Shown here: positions 44,593 to 57,526 of the stretch, piece by piece | How positions within the stretch are numbered: the first letter of the stretch is position 1 | Layout: each line of letters begins with the position of its first letter | The notes under the pieces: model-generated | The model's database searches: none | Told to the model about the DNA's origin: nothing | Seen by the model: the letters and a program-made list of their open reading frames with translations, nothing else | Made by a program: the position numbers and the translations under genes | NCBI GenBank assembly: GCA_033439685.1 | Contig: JAUEDM010000007.1 | Coordinates: 3,462,501 to 3,526,500, forward strand | Reading direction: 5' to 3' | Origin: Apodospora peruviana | Taxonomy: Eukaryota > Ascomycota > Sordariomycetes > Sordariales > Lasiosphaeriaceae | DNA: 64,000 nucleotides

Positions 44593-45665
44593 ATGACCCA
44601 ACAACAGCAACCCCCTTACCCCTTACACGAATCGGTTGTAGACCGCATCGACGCCGAATATGCCGCCTTCTACAACAAGCACATCATCGACAAACAGCCG
44701 GTGCACCTCCAGCCCATCGAGGTCTCGCGGAGCAGCGGTGTCCTAAACCCCGGCGCCGGGCCTCTGCAACCCTGTGGAAGCACCGACGACTGGTCGATCA
44801 CGCGAGTTGAGAGCGAGGGTCCAGATGTCAAGGTCAGGTGTTTCACGCCGATTGGTGAGCCGCCGGAGGCCGGATGGCCTGTCTGCGTGTACATACACGG
44901 AGGAGGTTGGGTGCTGGGCAACATTGACACGGAGAACGTCATCGCAACTCACCTGTGTGCTCGCGGAAAGTCGGTCGTCGTTTCTGTGGATTACAGGTAT
45001 TTGTTTACCCAAGTAACCATTTTCAAGATAATTATCTGACACGTGAAAAAAGGCTAGCGCCCGAAAACCCGTTTCCCGCGGCCGTGGACGACGTCTGGGA
45101 AGCCGTGATCTGGGTCCGCAGGCAAGGCACGGATCTGGACCTAGACATCACCAAGATGGCGATCGGCGGCTCATCGGCCGGCGGAAACCTCGCCGCAGTC
45201 ATGTGCCAACGAGCTGCCGACCGCGGGGATCAGTGGTTCAGCCTGCAACTGCTGTCCGTGCCGGTGATGGACAACTCGGCCGACGTGAGAAACAACCCAT
45301 CCTGGGAAGAGAACCAGTACACCCCCGGGCTTCCGGCAGCCAAGATGCTGTGGTTCAAGAACCATTATCTGCCCAACCGGGACGATTGGCAACATCCGGA
45401 GGCCAGTCCGCTGTTTTGGGGTGGCGATTTCTCCAAGCTGCCGCCCGCGTGCATGGTGGTGGGTGAGCTGGATGTGTTGAAGCACGAGGGGGAGCAGTTC
45501 GCCCAGAAGTTGGCCGATGCCGGTGTGAGATGCGATGTGCATGTCATGAGGGGGCAGCCGCACCCTTTCATTGCGATGGATGCTGCGTTGGAAGCTGGCG
45601 CGAGGGCTATCACGCTTTTTTGTGAGGCGCTGGATCGGGCTATGTATCCTAGTTCTAGTCAGTAG
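44593..45665 (+). CDS. Alpha/beta hydrolase (HSL / abhydrolase_3 family esterase)
   Basis: Exons 44593-44996 and 45053-45665 give 338 residues; the intron (GTATTT...AAAAAG) splits the Arg codon of DYRLAPENPFP, a common site in this family. The oxyanion motif HGGGW (about 102-106), nucleophile elbow GGSSAGG (about 172-178) and a C-terminal GQPHPF histidine block complete the hormone-sensitive-lipase-like triad. No signal peptide, so it is probably cytosolic. It is divergent from the MFS transporter gene. Likely substrates are small esters or amides; it could release the compound handled by the neighbouring PLP enzyme (inference). Confidence 0.92.
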
Positions 45666-46175
45666 ATATGGCATATGATAAGTAGGTGAACAAACTCCTG
45701 TCTATCAGATTCTGCAGTGAGTTTCGCTGAACTTGTTGGATACCTATGGTGTGTTCAATCTTGGGAGTCGACGGTGGTTGAGCGCTATTCTTGTTCTTGT
45801 TCATAGTTGTTTCTTTTCAACTCCAGGCTTCAAATTGACTTCATTCTTCAGGCTGAACCTGGCTTGTTCTGTCAGCTTAACCCGCCGTTGGTCACCTTGG
45901 ACGGGAGCCGGAGTGGGGTTCCATCGGGCGCCGGGCTGCGTTAGGGTTGGCAGGCTTCGGAGGCTCGGGAGATGCCGTGACCGATACGATGCCAGACACG
46001 CGCCTGCTGTGAGCGACAATTGACAGCTCAAAATGGAAGGCAAACTCGAATGATTGCTTGACATTAAAATGGAAGTCACGTCTGGTAATCCGTATAAAGT
46101 AGGTCATGATGTCATTAACTTGCAATCTGAAACCCACAAACTTTTCCCATGTCTTTAAACTGGCAATCACCTCTT
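45666..46175. other. Convergent intergenic, nothing recognised
   Basis: 3' ends of the esterase (plus) and the DUF2235 gene (minus). No feature was noted. Confidence 0.45.
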
Positions 46176-48296
46176 TCACTTCTCAACGCCACTCTCGACC
46201 GCAGCCCTCTTCATCCAGATCTCCCCGACCGGATCGTCCTCCTCCTGCACGCAAACCCAGTCACCCGTTCCTCGCTCCTTTGGAGCAAAACGCATGCCGC
46301 GCCCGCCACCGCCTACAATCAGGTTGCCCGGCCGGTACCTCTCGTCCAGCTGCATCCGTCGGATCACACTGCCATGGACCCGCGCGTTCTGTGGGATATC
46401 GCGAACCTCACCCATCGGCAGAGGCCAACGAATCGGTTTCCAGGACCCATCTCCCAGCAGATCCATTCGCCGGATCGGTAGGAACTCCATCATCTTCCAC
46501 GTCACCACCGTCGGCCATCCCAGACCACAGTCCAGCGTAAGCGAGTCGTGGATCTTGGCCGTATGGCATCTGTGTATGATTTCTCGGAAGGTGAGCGGGT
46601 CCTCGTCCTTAGACTCTGGCTCAGCGCCCTTCTCTTCGTCGTGACTGAATGTAGGGTTCTGGAACAGCTTGGGCGTGCTCGAGCTTGGGGCCCTGACCAT
46701 GATATCTGGAACCGGCGGCGGCGGACCGGCATGATCTTGTCCATGTGTCCCATTTGGCGATTGACCAGGGTGCTGTAGTTCACGGTCCAAAGACGCTATT
46801 TCTTCGCACTCCATACAGTTCAACTGCCTGACTTTGTCCGGATCAAACTGTAACCCGGCCTTGGTCGCTTCACGCACCATCCACGCCAAGGGGACGTGAC
46901 TTGCTGGTTTCGTACCGGGAGGGACCTCCCATCCACCGCCGATGTCACCGTGGCCACCGGCAAACCAGACCTCGTCAATGTCCTGGTCGTTCTCGTCCTC
47001 GGACCCAGGCTCATCTCCATCGTCGGTCTGTGGATGAGGCGCCGCCGAAATGTCGGACCGTGCATCCTGATTCTGGCCGCCGTCCTTCGCCGAAGCTCCA
47101 GTTTGGCGGGATCTGGACGAACGAGATCTAGCCCGATAAGGCGCGGGATCGTCTGGGACAGCCAATGTCGGACGACGACGACCACGATCATCCGACTTTG
47201 GCGCCGGTTGGTGTCTTCGTGCCCGATACTTCTCATGCATCTCGTGCAACTTGTTCTCGGCAGGGTTGCGTCCCTTCTCCTTTTTCGACTGGTCGCTCTG
47301 GTAGATCAGGTCCTGCCGGAACTTGGCGCGGCGCTCGTCGATGCTGACGGCGTGACGGATCACCTTGGCAGAGGTACGGGCCGTGTAAGGAAACTTGCTA
47401 CGCTCCATCCAGGCCGTTTCAAAGCGCGGGACCGAGTTCACCGTGTCGAACAGACCGAGAAACCGCACGCGGCGCACCGGTCTCGAGAAGGTCTCGCGGA
47501 AGCCTTTCATAAAAGTGTACATCTCCTTTTTCTTCCTGATCCCCTCCGGTGTGTCGCTCCCCTGACGGCTCTGCCAGTTAGAGAAGGCCTTCCACGCGAA
47601 AGCGACCATCTCCTCGTTTCCGTGCGAAAGCAGCCCGACATAGTCGAGCATCTCCGCCAGAAATCTGGCAATGTACGCGCCTCGCGAAAACCCAAAGATG
47701 TAGATCTCATCGCCGGGGCAGTAGAAGCGCATGAGAAAACGGTAGCCCCCCACAACGTGATGATCGAAGGACGACCCAATGGCCGAGTCCTTGGCTTTCA
47801 TGTACCAGGACTTGAGCCTGGCCACGGTGCCAGTGTGGCTCAGGCTGTTGGAGACAACATAGGTGCCAATGCCAGCTGTCAGATGTTAGCTATGTCGGTG
47901 GACTATCATGTAAGATTTAACGTCTCGTTCAACTCACGCTGATAGTAGTGATCTAGTCAAACAAACATGCGTTAGCTTTGATTGCACGGACTTGGCTGTG
48001 AACTTTGGTGACTTGCACTGGTCGGTTGCGGTCCTATCCAACATGCGATAAATTTTCAGGATATTGGAGTCCTCTTCCGTGCCATGGAACTTGTTGCCGG
48101 TCCCATCGAAGCACAGCACGATCTTGCGGGCATGACGAGCCTCTGGGCTCCGGTCTTTTTCCATTGCGCTCACCGGTCGTGAAGGGAGATGGGTCGAAAA
48201 GAACTCTTCGTGGTCATCCAGAGGCGTGTCAGGCCCCACGCTCCTCCCTCGAGAGTGATGCTCATGATCCCCTGGTGCAAGGTGGAACTTATCCAT
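46176..48296 (-). CDS. DUF2235 (T6SS Tle1-like) alpha/beta hydrolase
   Basis: Exons 48296-48017, 47952-47938 and 47875-46176 give 664 residues. The domain begins KIVLCFDGTGNKF (about 60), continues DQYHYYQPGIGTY, and has the nucleophile elbow IFGFSRGAY and the WFAGGHGDIGGGW block. A charged, disordered insert of roughly 100 residues (KSDDRGRRRPT...) separates the two halves. DUF2235 is a serine hydrolase related to bacterial phospholipase effectors; fungal copies are common and their function is unclear. Two oddities: the first intron has a GC donor (GCAAGT...GACTAG), and exon 2 is only 15 nt, yet both restore the conserved QYHYYQPG block exactly. Confidence 0.9.
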
Positions 48297-49735
48297 CGTC
48301 TACGACCACCTCAATGCCGAAGATGGATTTGCGTTCAGTGTCACAAAGGTGGGACAAGATACGGGAACCGGCCGAAGAGGACAAGGTGTAACCTGTCACC
48401 ACGCCGATGAGGGAAAACATAACACACGCTCCGAGATCTCTTTATCCTAGCCACCTCCCACGGCAGCCCTACACTATTATCGGGTGGTGTTTCTTCCGCG
48501 TCATGCAAGCTTCCGTCATTCCGCATCTCAAAGAAGATATTCGAACTTCCCAACCCCTCTTCTTCGAGGCTGTGGTCGAGTCTTATTTGGCCTTCCGATC
48601 CACAGATGCAGCTGCTGGGCCGATCTCAAAATGGAAGAATAAGCTGATCATCGCGATGTTCTCAATGGAGGCTGTCGACGGACTTTCGCTCTGGGAGACG
48701 AGATCGCCGACTGATGATCATTGTGCTTACTCTTGCGCGATTTGCATGGGGGTCCTGGTGGTGGCCGGGGCCGACCTATTACAAGTGTTCGCTGCTGTTC
48801 TCATGGGCCTTCAGCTGGCATGAGGCAGGTAAGGGAGACCCATTTGGGATTACCAGGCCGCCACACAGCGGCCTCTCTGCCGATGCGGCTGGAGCTGATT
48901 GGGCTTGTTTCAGCATGAACTGCAAGCATCTGCCGGCGGTCTGCACAACTGCAGATCCCAGGCTTTCGACTCGGCCTCCGGATCCGGACACCTCAACGAT
49001 ACACAAACCCAGATGGCAGCCGAGATGGGGAAACATCACGACGATCACAGAAGAAAGGCTAATGCAGCCGTAACCGCGATACCCTGCGGAAACCACCCAT
49101 TTTCAGCCACGTCCCCCATTGATCTGCACCATGGCCCTTTCGGGGTGGCACTGCAACTATTGGGAATTTGCCAATACTGGTGTCCCCTGATTCGCCGAGG
49201 ATGCATTTCATGATTGAGGTATCAAGAGCCACATGGACTAGCGAATACGGTACGTGTATGCATCCTCAGTCGTATGCATCTGATCTCTCGCTCTCTGGTG
49301 CCATTGGACGACCGCTGTTGTCTGAATGCCGCCCTATTCCCCCGGATGGAAGCCGGCAGAGGATCTCCCCGACTACTCCAGACGCCGTGAGAGGGTTGAT
49401 CGGATAACCACATTGATATGGTAGATACCCCCACATAGCTTGCATGGTGGCTTTAGACTATCCAGTCCGCTCACTGCCCGCTTCCCGGCCGAGACACGTT
49501 CAACAAGTGGTTCCCCTCTGGGGGCTGGGACACCGAGTTCGTTTGGGTGACCATCACACGGACCCTAGATATTTGGATTATGAACCCCGAAATCATTCCC
49601 GGCTTCTTACCCGACGGATAGTTCCTTCGCTCCAGTTCTTCGCGCTTTGTCGTGTCCTTCTGTTCTGGAAAACCCATATCTCCATCTTGAGAACATAGCT
49701 GTTATTTTGTCAACCCCCCAAACAGGCCGGCCACG
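48297..49735. other. Long divergent intergenic upstream of the dioxygenase gene
   Basis: No gene is recognised. A long leader or complex promoter is likely for the dioxygenase gene. Confidence 0.45.
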
Positions 49736-52700
49736 ATGGCTAGTTACCAAAACGGCGGATCGGCCACCAGCAATGGCTCCAAGCCTACGAGCTCAGTGAG
49801 CTCCGTGGACACGGGCGAAAAGCTGGCGGGCCACGCAAAGCCAAAACCGACACCTCTTAGACTCAAGCCGACAAAGGCCACCCGAGAAGGGGTCGCGAAC
49901 GCCTTCGAGCAACATGCGCAGATCATGCAGGCCAATATTCAGCCATTGCCCAATCAAGTGGGCGCAGGCACATTCAGCGAGAACAAAAAATGGGGGAAGC
50001 TCAAGGACGACTTGAAGACTCTACGCGTTGCCGGTAAGTATGCCAATCTTGAACAATCTTGCACGTCACGGGATGATGGAGCTGACCATTTCTCTAGACT
50101 ACCGGACTTTGGTCAAGATGGTCAAGTCCAAGCTCAAGGGCGAGCAGATCACGGACGACAAGACCATGATCATGGAGCGGGTGATTCAGATGGTCTCTAA
50201 TCTGCCGAGCCATTCGAAGCTCCGGGTCGAGTTGACCAACAGTTTTCTGGGAGGGCTTTGGTACAGCTTGGAGCACCCTCCGTCGATGATCTTGGGTGAC
50301 CATTACAAGTATCGTCAGGCTGATGGCTCTAACAATGTTGGTGTTCACACTCCTGCATTAATATCGGCTGGGCCGCCGCTAATTGTGTCTTCTCGTAGAA
50401 TCTTATGTTTCCGCAACTCGGCGCAGCTGGTACTGCTTATGCCAGGTCTGTCAGGCCCAACGTCATTCGGCAAGGAGCTTTGCCGGACCCGTCCCTTATC
50501 TACGATTCGGTCATGAAGCGCACCGAGTACAAGTCGCACCCGAACAATGTGTCGAGCGTTCTGTGGTACTGGGCCAGTATCATCATCCATGGTAAGTTGG
50601 GAACTCGTGGGTTTGTGACGTGGAATGCTAACGTGTGTTTTGTTCAGATCTCTTCTGGACGGACTACAGGGATATGACGATGAACAAGACCTCGTCGTAT
50701 CTCGACTTGAGTCCCCTGTACGGCAGCAACCAGGCGATGCAGGATACCATCCGAACGTTCAGAGACGGAAAGCTGAAGACCGACGCCTTTGCCGACAAAC
50801 GGCTTCTGGGCATGCCGCCCGGAGTTGGTGTTCTACTCATCATGTTTAACCGCTTCCACAACAATGTCTGCGACAACCTCATTGCCATCAACGAGGACGA
50901 CAAGTTCAGTCCACCTCCTCCTCATCTTGAAGGGGAACAGGCCGCTGCGGCATGGAAGAAGTACGATAATGATCTCTTTCAGACTGCCCGGCTCGTTACT
51001 TCCGGTTTGTACATCAACATCACGCTGATCGATTACGTTCGGAACATTGTCAACGTAGGTGACCAACACTTCGGTCTGGTGGTATCGATGCTGACCATGA
51101 CAGCTTAACCGAGTTGACACTACCTGGACTCTTGACCCCCGCCAAGACACCGGCATCGACGTGGGCACCAAGAAGGGCGCTGAGCGCGGCACTGGCAATG
51201 TGTGCTCCGCCGAGTTCAACCTTGCCTACCGGTGGCATGCATGCATCTCAGACAAGGACGACAAGTGGATCCAGGACTTCTACTATGAGCTGTTCAAGAA
51301 GCCTGGGGCAGAAGTCACCGTGCAGGACCTGATCCAGGGATTCTCCAAGTTCGAGCGCTCGATTCCCGATGACCCGCTCGACCGACCGTTCGCCAAGTTC
51401 AAGAGGGGCCCCGACGGCCGGTTCAACGACGACGAGCTGGTCGAGTGTATGGCATCGGCCGTCGAAGATCCCGCGGGGTCCTTCGGCGCGCGGAACGTCC
51501 CAGGCTCGATGCGAGCGATCGAGATCCTCGGCATCATCCAGGGGCGAAAATGGAATGTAGCCGGCCTCAACGAGTTCAGAAAGCACTTTGGGCTCAAGCC
51601 CTACGAGACGTTCGAGGATATCAACTCGGATCCCGGCGTGGCCGGATCGCTGCGCCATCTTTATGACCATCCGGACTTTGTTGAGCTTTACCCGGGCATG
51701 GTCGCCGAGGAGCATAAAGAGCCCATGGTTCCCGGTGTGGGCATTGCCCCGACCTACACCATTTCCCGTGTGGTCCTCTCAGACGCCGTTTGTCTAGTCA
51801 GGGGTGACCGTCATTACACCACGGACTACAACCCACGGAACCTCACCAACTGGGGGTATAACGAGGTACAGTATGACCTCGGGGTCAACCACGGCTGCGT
51901 CTTCTACAAGCTCTTCATGCGTGCATTCCCGCACCACTTCAGCAACAATTCGGTTTACGCTCATTACCCGATGGTGATCCCGTCTGAGAACGAGAAGATT
52001 CTCAAGGATCTGAAGCGCGCTGACCTCTTTGACTTCAGCCGGCCTTCGCGGATCACTTCACACAGCGAGGTCAAGACGTACGGTGGGGCCAAGCAGGTGC
52101 ACGAGAACGCGGAGAACTACAAAGTGACCTGGCATGCCAGCCTGGAGACTTTAATGAAGCAAGGCGGCGTCAAGTTCTCGCCACTGTCTGGTGACGCAGA
52201 CAGCAAGCGCCAGGCCATCCATGAACAACTTACTGCAGGCGACTTCTCCACCCACCTAAAGACCTTCTACAGGCAGGTCACCGAGAAGCTTCTCACTCGC
52301 AACAGCTACAATGTGGCCGGCCAGAGACTAGTCGACCTGGTCCGCGATGTGGGGAACCTAGCACCGGTCCACGTCGCCTCGCGTCTCTTTGGCCTCCCTC
52401 TCCAGACCAAGGAGACACCGAAGGGCATCTACACCGACAACGAGTTGTATGCCGTCTTGGCCGTAATTTACGCTGCCATGTTTCACGACGTCGATCCCGT
52501 CAAGTCCTTCGCTCTCCGTCACGCTGCCAGGACGGTGACGGGCCAGCTTGGCTCGGCGGTCGAAAGCTCTGTCAAGGGCGGCGCGAAGGGCAAGGCGAAT
52601 GATCCGCTGGCTGCGTACGGCAGTGGGTTTGTCAAGGGTCTCTCCAAGGCTGGCTTGAGCAATCACGACATTGCATGGGGCCAAGTCTTGCCGACCGTCG

Positions 52701-53424
52701 TGGCCACCGTGCCCAGTCAAGCCGAGGCGGTACGTATCATGCATCAATGACCTTTATACTTGCTAACAGATGTTGTTGTTGCAGTTCGCGCAAGCTGTCG
52801 ATTACTACCTCTCCCCAGGCGGCGCTGGTGCAGCGCACGTCGTCGAGATCCACGAGCTCGCCGCCCAGCCGCCATCTACTGAAGCTGACGCGCGCCTGCT
52901 GGGCTATGCGCTAGAGGGCGTCCGTCTGTCCAGCGGCACGCTCGGGGTATTCCGCGAGGCGACGGCAGAGGCCGTCATCAAGGAAGACGATGGCGGGGAA
53001 CACTACATCCAGCCCAAGGGTCGGGTTTACGTCAGTGCGGTACGTTTGTCCCCTCTCTCCCTGCTCCAACACCTCCCTCTCCGTATTTCTGAACTGATAA
53101 CCCTTGTCCATTCAACAGACGCAGGCATGCAAAGACGAAGCGTACTTCGCCGACCCAGAGACCGTTAACCCCAGCCGCCCACTGGACAAATACAGCGTCA
53201 TCCACTCCGCTTCTTACGGATACCTCGGGCCAGAGGTGAGCCAGATCGCGCTGACGGAAATGTTTCGCGCCTTGTTCAAGCGCAGGAATGTTCGCCGGGC
53301 GCCCGGTCCGCAGGGACTGCTTAAGCGGGTGCCCCAGGACAACGGCGGAGTCATGTACCTGCGCGAGGACTGGGGCTCTCTGACGCCGTTCCCTGTTACT
53401 ATGAAGGTTATGTGGGATGAGTAG
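49736..53424 (+). CDS. Fatty-acid dioxygenase-P450 fusion (psi-factor producing oxygenase, Ppo/linoleate DOX family)
   Basis: Seven exons (49736-50033, 50098-50336, 50399-50591, 50648-51054, 51104-52729, 52785-53039, 53119-53424) give 1107 residues with phase kept. The N-terminal heme-peroxidase-like dioxygenase has LEHPPSMILGDHYKYRQADG, YARSVRPN, LSPLYG and the radical/proximal pair YRWH (Tyr421, His424). The C-terminal P450 half keeps an ExxR motif (ALEGVRL) and NVRRAPGPQG. The heme-binding loop, normally containing GPHECIG-like sequence, reads SASYGYLGPEVS, so the thiolate Cys is replaced by Tyr1041. Known Ppo members lacking that Cys make only the hydroperoxide (10R-DOX type). The product would be an oxylipin acting in development or signalling. 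Confidence 0.94.
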
Positions 53425-54510
53425 CTGTTGTCGGTGAGGCCGAGGAGTCTGACTGGTGGGTGAGTTAGTGTATTTATGTGAGTGGATAAGGTAAGTATCC
53501 TCAGTATATTGCGCATGACAGAGTCGGCGTATATCAGTGTGTGGGGTGTGTGTGTGCGCGCTTCGGTTTCTGGCAAGAGTCCTGTCTGTGCTACGACCCA
53601 AATGTCACTGTGGGATGGACAAGAAAATAGAAACAATAAAAAAGGGACATTGGGCAAGAGGAGAGCATGGGGTTAGTTAATAGCCGTTAGTTGGCAATTC
53701 CGATACTAATTTGATGATGTTTTCTTTTCTGATGAGTGGTTCCTTTTTTCTTGCCTGTGTTCATTTATGTTAAAAGATACGACCTGCCTGAAATTATCTA
53801 ACAATGAAACTACTTCATATCTGCCAATCATTGCAACAAAGCTTAAACAGCTTATTCCCATTCCCATACTTTATCAACAATGGAGGATCACTCCAACGAC
53901 TTCATAAAAGCAAATTCGATGATTTCAAATCGGCCCCCAAAGACTGAGCGGAAACGGAGATAAGAAAGTTGAAATCCAGGCCGTTTGGTTTTCCGCATTA
54001 CATTCTTCCCCTGGTCTTTACTCAACTGACTGAATAGCATAATTATCTTGCGGCATATAGGTGCGCGTCTGGGCCACTGGGTTACGTTTTGGCTCTGCGG
54101 CATGACGTGAGAGATACGCTGGTAGCTGATATGATGAAATTAACATTCCTGCACAAGTTTACAAATCTTGAATTCAACTCAGTACACTAGGTAAGGTAAC
54201 CAGAGAAAATTCGAGATAAGGTCCTCGCTCGCATTGTGGCGGCGAGTAACAACTGTGCGGCGCAGTAGGGCGCGGGAAATTGACCGTCGTTATGGCTTTG
54301 CAGAGCAAAGATAGGGGGCTGACCCTAAAACCCAGCTCCCTGGTGTCGATCAATCTGTACAACCTCAAACTTGGGGGAGACATGGCAGGGAGGCAACGAT
54401 AATAAGAACCCCAAGGACCTCAAGGTCGTAGTTACTAGTGATCCAACCTCTTGGCATCAATCATCCTTCCGTCCTTCACTTCAAGTTGCAGTCAGTCTTT
54501 ACATCCAATC
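53425..54510. other. Intergenic, AT-richer, no gene recognised
   Basis: No coding signal on either strand. Confidence 0.5.
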
Positions 54511-55208
54511 ATGATTTCCCTCAACACCCTCCTCGTGCTGGTCAGCCTGGTCTTGGCCACTGCCGGCAGTGCCATACCCACCTCGACACTATCACAAAGA
54601 CAACCAGAAAGCGAAGAGATCGTGACAAGCGTCTCAACTCTCCTGATCAGCAAAGCCGCGGCGGACGGAACCTTTGCCGCTGCAGTGTCGTTCAACATCT
54701 CCAGCCCGGGAGGCAAGCCGGCACCATTGGCTTGCCGCGCACAGTTGCCAACAGTCTGGGGCAACAAGCACCTCATGGACTGCAACGGCCAGACACCGTA
54801 TCAAGTTTCGCTGTCTCGGAGCCCAGAGAAAGGCTCGGAGTTCAATGTGCACATCTATCATAAACGCGCTGAGCAAGCCGAGGCCCATTTTGGTTGGTAC
54901 GTCCAGCCCTCCTTCAGCCGTGCTTTTTCTCTGCACGCACATTCAGCTGACATTACCACCTTTGCCCCGTGAACAGTAGCTATGGGTTCGTAGCGGATGC
55001 CTCGGAAGTTCCTGCGTCGTGCTCCGGTGGCGGTAGCGGTGCCACTGGTACAGAGGAGGGTAGCACTGAAGCCAAACGGGCTTGTACTAATAAGCGGGCG
55101 TTGGACAGCCCCATTGAACTGAGGACAACAACAGAGGCAACAACGGATGGTAAGAAGGGCTGCTGTCCGGCGTGTCCTGGCTTACCAGTTGATGATCCCA
55201 ATTGGTAA
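54511..55208 (+). CDS. Small secreted cysteine-containing protein, unknown function
   Basis: Exons 54511-54896 and 54977-55208 give 205 residues; the intron (GTACGT...AACAG) creates a Cys codon at the junction. A clear signal peptide (MISLNTLLVLVSLVLATAGS) starts at 54511, so I do not use the ATG 20 codons upstream (54451). The mature protein has about eight Cys, ending in CCPACPGLP. The middle is Ser/Thr/Gly-rich. I recognise no family. Its features fit a cell-wall or effector-like secreted protein, but nothing specific supports either. Confidence 0.7.
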
Positions 55209-55475
55209 TGCTCTCAACCTCATGAATGGTTTCATTTCAGTGTAATGGTGTAGGTGTGGAGATGTGGATACACATGGGTCATGTACAGGTGGTACCAGAA
55301 CTTTGCTTGTTAGGAAAAAGAACTCAGGTAGCAATACATCTATTCCATAATTACCAGCTGTCGTGGCATTGGCTAGTAATTAACACCACACGTCCGCCTC
55401 AGGCAAGTCCAGATCAAGTCATGATCGTGAACTTCATTACCGTGAATCATCCTTGCTTTCCCATTGATCATCATA

Positions 55476-57526
55476 TCATGAATTCATAGCAATAGACCAA
55501 ACAATCTTGATGGCGCTCTCACAATTGATATCCCCCTTCCTGACCTTCTTGAGCGCCACCGAGACCGTCGCGTCCCTAAACCTTTTAACCACCCTGTCTA
55601 CCGGCTGCTGCTCCTCACAATCCTCCGTCCCATGTTGCTGCTGCACAGCATGACCAATAAACTTGAGCGTGAGCGCCTCATTCCAGTACCCGTCCCTAAC
55701 CAAGGTGCCCCATTTCGCCCTAAACTGCATGTCCGTAATCGCGACCACGTCGCACCACCCGTTTCCGACCACGATACCAAACGGCTCCACTACTCCCTGA
55801 GGTGATGATGACGGAAGAGAAGCGAACTGCGGTTCAAAAGCAAAGACTCGAGCTGTAGAAGGCGGCAGGTCGAACGGGTGGAACAGCGTAGCGGCGGTAA
55901 ATTTGCGCGGCACCTCGTAGTGCGCGTGGCCCTTTCCGGCGCCGACGGCATGAGAAAAGCAAGAGGTGATTTTCCAGGATTTTATCGCACTGTTATCATT
56001 ATTGCTGCTTTGCTGTGTGGAACTTGAACTACTACTACTGGGGTGGTGTGATTTCGGTTTCTCGAGCATGTACAGGTTCTTCTCGAGGCTGCTGGTGCGG
56101 TGGTTGTGGGACCGGTCGGCGGCGGAATCGATCGTTGCGGACGACAGGTATATCGTTTTCCGGTCAAACTGCGCCAGGTCCTTGTCGCTGTCGAGCAGCA
56201 CGAAGGCGTTGTTGGGATCGTCGGACCCGGTGTAGATGTTTGAGCTCTCCTGCTGGCGGAGGATAAGGCAGACCGGTACCAGCGGCGAACCAGGAGGAGT
56301 GCCGGGTTTTGCGGTCTTGCAGTTGATGTACGCGTGCACATCACCCGACTGTTTGTGATGCCTCAGCAGCAAGGAAACCCGCAGCCCGCGGCTTGTCATG
56401 AGCGGCGGTGTGTCGTCGTGTTCCAGCCCCAGTTTGGACGTCTTCGAGTCGACCATCTGCGGCACGAGTCGTGAGTACGTCCACATGGTGCGGTTGTGCA
56501 GCTCAAAGTCGTGAGCACCGTCTGCCAGCGGACGTCGCGGTTCGACGGAGCTGAACTTGACCCTGGCCCAGTGATGCTTGTTGCTGAGGTATTTCGAGAG
56601 GCCCCACGCGAGCATGGTGTAGTCTTCCGATGCGCGCATGATCTCCTCCTGGAGACGGAAGAAAGCCCGCGTCCCTTCGCCATAGATCAGAGGCATGTGC
56701 ACCTTGAAGATACCCAGCAGACAGTAGGCAGCGTCTTCGACTCTGGTCGTCTGACGACTTGCCGCCCAGGACATGCGTTCGGCGACATGACACGTGCCTG
56801 GGTCTGCACCCTCCAGGACCCTTATGTCAATGCCTGTAACCTTGCTAATGAGCTTTCTCAGACTGAACTTGGTGCCGATCTCACGCCAGTCGTGGGCGTA
56901 AAACTCGACCATGGGAGGCGCAATCAGCTCCTGCAGTGTCCATCCACGCGTGAACCATCGACTATTCTCAAATGTCCTTGGCAGGGTGTCGTAATCCCGG
57001 AGCAGTGACGGGATGGTTCTGACGCCAGGCCTTGGTTGGTCGGTCGCCACCCTCCTTAAATTGGACTGGGTGGGTGCAGAAACGACAGACGAGCTGTCGG
57101 AGGCGGCGGAAGAGGGTATCTGAGGTTGCACATCGAGAGAGACGTCGGACATGTACGCATAGCAGATATGTGCCTCCTGATACCACCGATACATGGAGTT
57201 GATAGCTTCAGACAACTCGGCACTGCTTGTCTTGTCGATGCTGTCCATGTAAGACTCATGCTCGGTGAGCAGACACGGGCAGTGGGGATTGCTTACCAAC
57301 ACGTATCAACCCAAACGTAGTCATATCCATCTTCGGCCGCTCTCGCGCAGCAGCCTGCAATCTTGGCGTATCCAGCTTTCTTCTTGGCTGCGCTCAACTT
57401 GGATGGAACCGACAGATCTTGAAAGCTTACTTCGTCCGGGCCCCACGTGTGCGATAGGATTACGTACGGCGGCACGCGGCCGACGAACTCGGCGAGCTCC
57501 AATGTATCTGCCCGCAAGAGGCGCAT
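55476..57526 (-). CDS. HET-domain (heterokaryon incompatibility) protein
   Basis: Exons 57526-57297 and 57240-55476 give 664 residues. The N-terminus carries the HET blocks in order: YVILSHTWG (about 21-29), GYDYVWVDTC followed by CIDKTSSAELSEAINSMYRW after the intron, and RGWTLQELIAPP with the HDW block. It continues with DAAYCLLGIFKVHMPLIYGE, common to the HET/DUF family. The rest (about 290-608) has no recognised repeat or NACHT domain and includes a poly-Ser stretch. HET domains trigger cell death on activation and resemble TIR domains. It may form part of the local recognition repertoire, but sits 16 kb from the NACHT/SesB genes. Confidence 0.93.

Noticed and set aside
46896..47942. 348-codon plus-strand frame
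   Set aside because: Antisense to the DUF2235 gene, whose motifs and splice phases are clear.
48407..48823. 138-codon frame upstream of the dioxygenase gene
   Set aside because: No recognisable features and overlapping frames on both strands; likely random in a promoter region.
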